From NCBI RefSeq assembly GCF_018446385.1, contig NC_055987.1, positions 3,718,205 to 3,782,204 on the forward strand: 64,000 nucleotides of DNA. Reading direction: 5' to 3'. The notes beneath the pieces are model-generated. The model did not search any database. It was not told where the DNA came from and saw nothing but the letters and a program-made list of their open reading frames with translations. This stretch comes from Zingiber officinale. Its lineage: Eukaryota; Streptophyta; Magnoliopsida; Zingiberales; Zingiberaceae. The position numbers and the translations under genes are program-made. The stretch's first letter is position 1, and each line of letters opens with the position of its first letter. Positions 58,681-64,000 of this stretch are shown piece by piece.

Positions 58681-61660
58681 TTGGCGTCGTTTATAGCTGC
58701 AGGCGTGTGATGGCTGCGACATCGCTTCTCCAATTCACTCCAGATTACTCGCCAGCTCCTCCACAGCGCTCTCAAAGATCAGATCGCCAGTTCTTGAAGG
58801 ATCTTGGAAGCTTTCCAAGTCAAGAGGCGGATCAAAGGCAAGAAGAGAAGTTAGGGTTAGGGTTTATACTCATTGTAAGCTTGTAAGCTTGTATTTCTTG
58901 TATCCTTTCCCTCTCTTCTTGTATTGAGTCTTGTAGGGCTTCTCCGCCCTTGGTAGTTACCATAAAGGAGAGTTTTATTTAGTGGAGGGTGTGTGTGTTG
59001 GTGTGGATCCTTGGATTAGTCACCTCTTGTGAGGTGGATACCAAGTAAAACCAACCGTGTTAGCGTTGTGTGTTTGTTTCTGTATTTTCCGCTGCACATA
59101 TTTGAAGGAACAAGCAACGCCGAGCACCGAGCAAACGCGACGAGCTATTCACCCCCCCCCCCCTCTAGCTACTTTTGGTCCTATCAGTCTTTTCATTCCA
59201 ATAAATTGTTTATTGTTCTTCAAGATACAACTTTAATTTCCTCCCACCAGTGTTAGAAATTTTATTTCATCAAAGTGGCAATTTACAAATCTTGCAGTAA
59301 ACAAGTCAACTCCTAATATCTAATAATGGATGGTGAATCATATCCCACGTAAATCCAAAATCTACGTTGTGGATCTATTTTGATTCTTTGTGTAGGTGGA
59401 ATAGGGAGTTGTACTGTACAACCAAATACTCGAAGGAGAGAAACATCAGGTTCTCAACCATAGACAAGTTGTAATGGTGGATAATTAGTTGGTCTTACAC
59501 GAATCAATGATGCATTGTGTTATGACATGACCCCAAATAGAAGATAAAAGTTTTATTTTCATGAATAGTAGTCTAGCAATTAATTACAAGCATTTAATAA
59601 ATGATTTTGCTAATCCATTTTATATATGAACATGGGCAACTGAATACTCAATTGAAATTCCGATTAACATATAATAGTCATCAAATGCTTATGATTTAAA
59701 TTCAGCAACATTATTAAGATGAATTGCCTTAATTGAGTAATCTGGGAATTGAGCTCGTAGTTTAATAATTTGCTCAAGTAGTTTAGTGAAGACTATATTT
59801 CTAGATGAAAGCAAACTAACATGTAACCATCTAGTTGAAGCATCAACCGATACTATGAAATATCGAAATAGTCCACATGGTGGGTGTATAGTAGGTCCAC
59901 AAATATCCCCACGAATCCTCTCTAAGAATGTCGGAGTTTTAACATTGACTTTTGTGAGAGAATGTCTTATAATTAGTTTATCTTATGAATAAGACATACA
60001 TGAAAAATTATTATATAAAAAAAATCTTCTGGTTTTTAAAGGATGTTCACATGAATTAAGTATTATTCTTTGTATTATTGTTGCCCCAAGATAACCTAGT
60101 CGGTTACTCCATCATATGAAATTGTGCTTGTCAACAAACTTCTGGTTTGTTATTATATTTGTCTCAACTGCTTTCATCGTTGTACAAAATATTCCAAAAG
60201 GGAGTGCACGCAATCTTTCTTTTATTTGCTTTTGGCCAAATATAATAGATATAATGCAAAAGTATTCAATATTATTTTCATTTAATGTTTCAATATAATA
60301 CCCATTTTAGCGGATGTCTTTAAAACTAAGTAAATTTCTACTAGATTTGCTAGCATAGAGCACATTTTTAATATATAGGATTGTATCATTTTGTAAAATA
60401 ATATTAACTTTTCCATAACCTTCAATAATTTTTTTATGCATCCGATATTATTATAACATTATTTTCAGCTAATGTTAACTCAAAAAAAATACCTTTTGCT
60501 TTGAAAGATGATGTGAGTTGTACCACTATCTACTAGACATTTATCTTGATATTCCATCATTAATCTTTAAAAAAATGTATAAGTAAAGAGTTATAATTCC
60601 AATATATTCCAATATGATTTCTTGCAAGATTTATAAATAAAACACATTATTAAATAAAGATCCAAATTAGTAACTCTCATTGATAATTTAAAAAAAAGAA
60701 AATTTTAAAAAAGAAAATACATTGTAACTCGACTGAAAAATAATTATTCCATACTTTCTAGAGACTTCACTTACAACTTAAATCAAAAGTAAACTTAGAA
60801 AGGAAAAAAACACTGAAATAGAAATACAACTATTCCATATTATTTAGCACACCACCACCAATAAAATGGTCAATATTATCATCTGGCTAGGCTAAGAAAT
60901 TAGAGACATCCAAATAAGTTATGTCAACTAAATCATAATCATTAACAAAATTTGTCTCTATTTTCCTTGTTCTTTGATTGAATTTTAGTATAGATCCACA
61001 AAATATCTTGTTGTATGATAGGTATGAGAACAATGTCCCTTCATCCCACATTTAAAACACTTATCTTCATATTATTTTGAGTTTTTCCCTTTAACTTCTT
61101 CATTGTTAGACTTCCTGGTTGCTTGTTTTAAGTTTTTTACCATTTTGTTGCCAATAATTTTTCCTTTGGCCACACCTATGACTTATCCCAATTTTATGAT
61201 TTTGAGATGAGTTAGCATTCACTTCATGGAATGATATTCCATTTTTTTTCTAATAAATCTTGATCAGTAATTTTCTCTCCACAAAATGTAAATTTGGAGC
61301 TAATCTTGAATAGCGATGAGTTATAATCGCTTATAAATTTAAAATCTTGGAAGCAGAGATGCATCCATTCATAATGAGCTCTTAGGAGAGCTATAGTTCT
61401 CTAATGGTCAAATCTTTCTTTCAAATTCTTCCAAAGTTCTTGTGGTTCTTTTATAGTAAGATACTCAACTTTCAATCCATCATCAAGCTTGATGATGTGA
61501 TGAAGGAAAATAAGTACTTTTGCATGATCATGTAGGGATTACATCTTATATTTTATCTCCTAAGCTCTTAGCAACAAGGTGAATCTTGACATCTAAAATC
61601 CATAACAAATAATTTTTTTCCAATTAGGTCAAGTGCTTCAAATTTAAGAGGGGTGTATTC

Positions 61661-63280
61661 AATCAAGAGATTGAATGACTTTCATTGACTTTTTTTAATG
61701 ATAGATTTTTGTGGAGTTGATAGATTTGTATTGACTTTTATATAATCTTATATAGTTATGAAAAGAATTTCATAGAGTTCTATAGACTTTTTTGCAAGCT
61801 TTTTACATACATTTATAAATTTTATGGAAACTTGTAGATTTAAGGGAGTATATTCAATCTTGGAAAAGCGTAGGTGGTCATGGTTTCACACGATATTTAC
61901 TTTCGAATAAAACCTAAAATAGCTAATTAAATTTATTTTTTAATAAAATAATAATAGCATATTTGTTCATAATTTTTTTTTCAACTTTTTATACTTGTAT
62001 CTTATTTTGGCTAAAAACAAACAGAGGATAATGTTTCAATTTATATTTTTTTAAAAAAAATTAATAATATAATTTTAAATCCAATAATATTATAATAATT
62101 TTAAATATTTTTATTTACAAATTTAATCCAAATTATGAAATGTTGGTCAACCCTTCAATTTGGTCAAATTTTTAATAAAGTATTGAATTAATAAATTTGA
62201 TTAGTAATAAAATTAATAATAATATTATTACTTTAATTAGTAATAATATTATTAAAATAAATAAATATATAAAATTTATTTAGAAATTTTAATATTTAAA
62301 TAAATTTTATAAAATATTTTTAGGGTCTAGTTTCATTAGACTTTATTAAATTATCTATTAATTAAGTTGAGAATTAATTTGATTTATTAATATGTATTTT
62401 ATATGAAAACCTAATTTCTCAAGTTTCTCTCCCCTTACACAGCGCCACCGTCCAAATTGACTTCGACTTTGACCTGCTCGCAAGTAGCCGACGGAAGCAT
62501 CACCGACTGCCTCAAACAAATTTTTTGTTTATTTTCTTCCTTTTCGACACACCGCAAGCTCCACTTGATGACACTCCTCATTGTTTCCCATCACGAGCAA
62601 CTAGAGAAAATTCTCTGCCTGTAACCTGCCGCCGTGAGAAAATTTTGCTATTATAAAGTCAAAAAACAGTGTTTCAGAGGACTCTCATCTTCGCATGAAA
62701 TGCATGCTGAGAGGTTGATGCAGGCCACCGAGAGGTTGAACATGGACAAGATCTTTTAGATCAAAGAGATAATCAAAATCAAGGAGTGGGAAGATAAAGG
62801 ACTTATTCGTAAAAAATTAAGGCTATTTGAAGTCGATAAAAATCCAAGTGTGAGGAGAAGACTTTTTATTTTATTTTTAAAGTTGTACCAAGTGTTTTGG
62901 AGAGCTCTTATTAGTTAAAATTTATCCAAGAAATTATAAAAGAATCCATAAAAATCTATTGAAATTTTGGATACCAAAAAATTTTCATAGAATTAAAAAA
63001 AGTCAATATAAGTTCATGTTATGCTATTCCAATAGCATTTACATAGAATTAAAAGTTATGCTTATGCAGAAGTATCAATATATAATTAAAAATTATGTTT
63101 CTTTAGAGCATAAATATAAATTTAGAATTTATACAACTTCAAAAATATCAATATTAAATCTAAATATTGTGTTATTTTAGGAGCATTAATATAAAATTAA
63201 AGACTTAAATATAAAACTAAAAATTTATGTTATTTTGAGCCAAGAATAAGAATATTTATGAGTTCATATTTTAAAAGAGC
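61661..63280. other. AT-rich region between copia gag and the right LTR, possible MITE pieces
   Basis: GTGTATTCAATCAAGAGATT (about 61650) and GTATATTCAATCTTGG (about 61852) are similar, and 62.9-63.0 kb is partly the inverse of 61.68-61.75 kb, hinting at a MITE. I could not define ends or a duplication. 62.41-62.66 kb is a GC-richer island with no clear frame. Confidence 0.3.
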
Positions 63281-63450
63281 ATCACGTGTTATACTTTAAT
63301 AAGTAGAAGAAGAGAGAATTGTAGAAAAAAAATATCTTGTATTTTATTTTTATCAAACGTACTCTCCTATTTATAAGATAAATGAAGTAGCATAAAAAAT
63401 TAAAAAAAAAATACAATAATTAATCAATCAATGTGCTCTGTCGTGATTTG
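63280..63450 (-). repeat. Presumed 5' LTR of the minus-strand copia element
   Basis: A minus-strand TATA box (CTTATAAATAGGA, about 63368-63380) plus similarity to 48195-48341. The U3 start may be TGTCAAATCACGAC at 63450. Confidence 0.45.
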
Positions 63451-64000
63451 ACATGCCGTGATTGATATATACAATTTGGAACATATAATTACATTGTTAC
63501 GTACATTTTTGTTTTACAACATATCAATTATGTGCAATAGAGACCATTGGTCACATGTTTTGTGAAGACATTTTGGTCATCATCAAATTATTAGCAAGTG
63601 ACAAAATGCATGAGTAGTTTATTGGAATCAAAGTGTGTATTTGTCAAAATAATACCGAGTCATCGTGTAGTTTTTTAAAGCCACGTGATGCTTAATTAAA
63701 TAATTGTATGCACTATACTATTTCCAATAATGTTGGTTCTATTTAAGTGTCCACATCAATGATAGACACTAAAATATTTTTTATTTTTTATTTTTTATTT
63801 TTTATTTTTTATAGTAAGTAACATCATTATGTAATAATGATTTTTTACTTAGCATTAAATTAGTCATCTAAATTACTTTTGTGAAAAATACAAGAAGGAA
63901 AAAAGAATGTATAACTAATTAAGTATCGACTTCAAATTCTTGTTTGTGAAGAATATGTTAATTGCATGAAATTTTTAGTCATTTGAGAAAAATTAAAATT
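63451..64000. other. AT-rich flank, no gene seen
   Basis: Contains a short microsatellite-like run of ATTTTTT units at about 63779-63812. Confidence 0.5.

Larger units (their letters stand above)
57731..59186 (+). mobile_element. 1456-bp solo LTR with GTCTT target duplication (family X, copy 2)
   Basis: Starts TGTTGGTGCAATATCCC and ends with a long C run (about 59151-59163), then TCTAGCTACTTTTGGTCCTATCA. It is flanked by GTCTT at 57726-57730 and 59187-59191. The interior holds a GTGAGTGAAGCTAGGTGAAA array (57900-58145) and a palindrome array based on TGGATCGATCCA (58440-58680). It interrupts the copia integrase region. Confidence 0.85.
56160..61660 (-). pseudogene. Copia gag, integrase and reverse transcriptase remnants
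   Basis: Minus strand, from right to left: gag start FEALDLIGKNYLLWILDVKI (about 61640); zinc knuckle CFKCGMKGHCSHT with the last Cys lost (61058-61018); integrase PTFLERIRGDICGPTIHPPC (about 59940-59890) and VDASTRWLHVSLLSSRN (about 59850); RT VRASKDVISTGYK (about 57110), WYNCLSEYLLQKGYTNN (about 56720), AVYVDNLNLIGTT (YVDD changed to YVDN, about 56610), and PYLSAIEALSYLANCTRLNI (about 56270). There are many stops. Split by the solo LTR at 57731-59186. Confidence 0.8.
48150..63450 (-). mobile_element. Minus-strand Ty1/copia element(s) opened by multiple nested insertions
   Basis: LTR-like segments near 48150-48341 and 63280-63450 share AGAGAATTG, TTTTATTTTTATCAAA and AATACAATAATTAATCAATC. 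Between them, in minus order, are gag (61.66-60.95 kb), integrase (60.0-59.19 kb), reverse transcriptase (57.73-56.1 kb) and RNase H (50.37-48.35 kb). The insertions at 48760-50039, about 50.46-56.15 kb and 57731-59186 separate the parts. The RT/RNase H junction (ARYSSSPT...HW type) appears at both 50.34 and 56.2 kb, so two related copies may be joined. Boundaries are approximate. Confidence 0.6.

Noticed and set aside
58358-58886. Overlapping ORFs with WIDP / SIRGSI repeats
   Set aside because: Artefact of the GGATCGATCC palindrome array, which reads similarly in several frames of both strands.

Overview
The window is nuclear DNA of a flowering plant, probably a monocot. Protein-coding genes have plant-specific introns and domains. 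The first TOC75 exon and the LUX gene are very GC-rich against an AT-rich background, the steep 5'-to-3' GC decline typical of monocots. About two thirds of the window is nested transposable elements. I cannot name the species.

Layout. 1-10.0 kb: the 3' part of a Ty3/gypsy element (probably Tat lineage) with decayed antisense ORFs, four minisatellite arrays, a polypurine tract and a 3' LTR that carries its own 66-bp array. 11.5-12.6 kb: a tRNA-derived SINE split by an 845-bp solo LTR with a 5-bp target duplication. 13.07-28.49 kb: a CASP-like (CASPL5B type) gene whose first and last coding exons survive on either side of about 15 kb of transposons; its middle exon is not found. Between them lies a Ty1/copia element (14.95-27.51 kb). 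Its left LTR holds a 3.7-kb solo LTR, its reverse-transcriptase region holds a truncated Au SINE, and its right LTR holds a 1.85-kb hAT-type element that has captured the last five exons of a peroxisomal hydroxypyruvate reductase gene. 32.3-32.9 kb: a Tourist/Harbinger-like MITE. 33.7-34.4 kb: an intronless SUPERMAN-type zinc-finger repressor gene. 36.5-37.4 kb: another solo LTR, just upstream of the complete seven-exon TOC75 gene (37.96-42.73 kb). 45.1-46.1 kb: an intronless LUX/PCL1 evening-complex gene on the minus strand with an evening element upstream. 48.1-63.5 kb: a minus-strand copia element broken by two related solo LTRs, a 2.55-kb solo LTR, a direct duplication of about 1.1 kb, and an intact 735-bp TRIM.

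The host genes (chloroplast outer-envelope import channel, clock transcription factor, developmental zinc-finger repressor, CASP-like membrane protein) are functionally unrelated neighbours. TOC75 and LUX converge with about 2.4 kb between their stop codons. The most unusual item is the hAT-borne hydroxypyruvate reductase segment. Its five exons, with splice sites intact, read through as one open 119-codon frame from an ATG formed at the capture junction to a perfect SKL peroxisomal signal.
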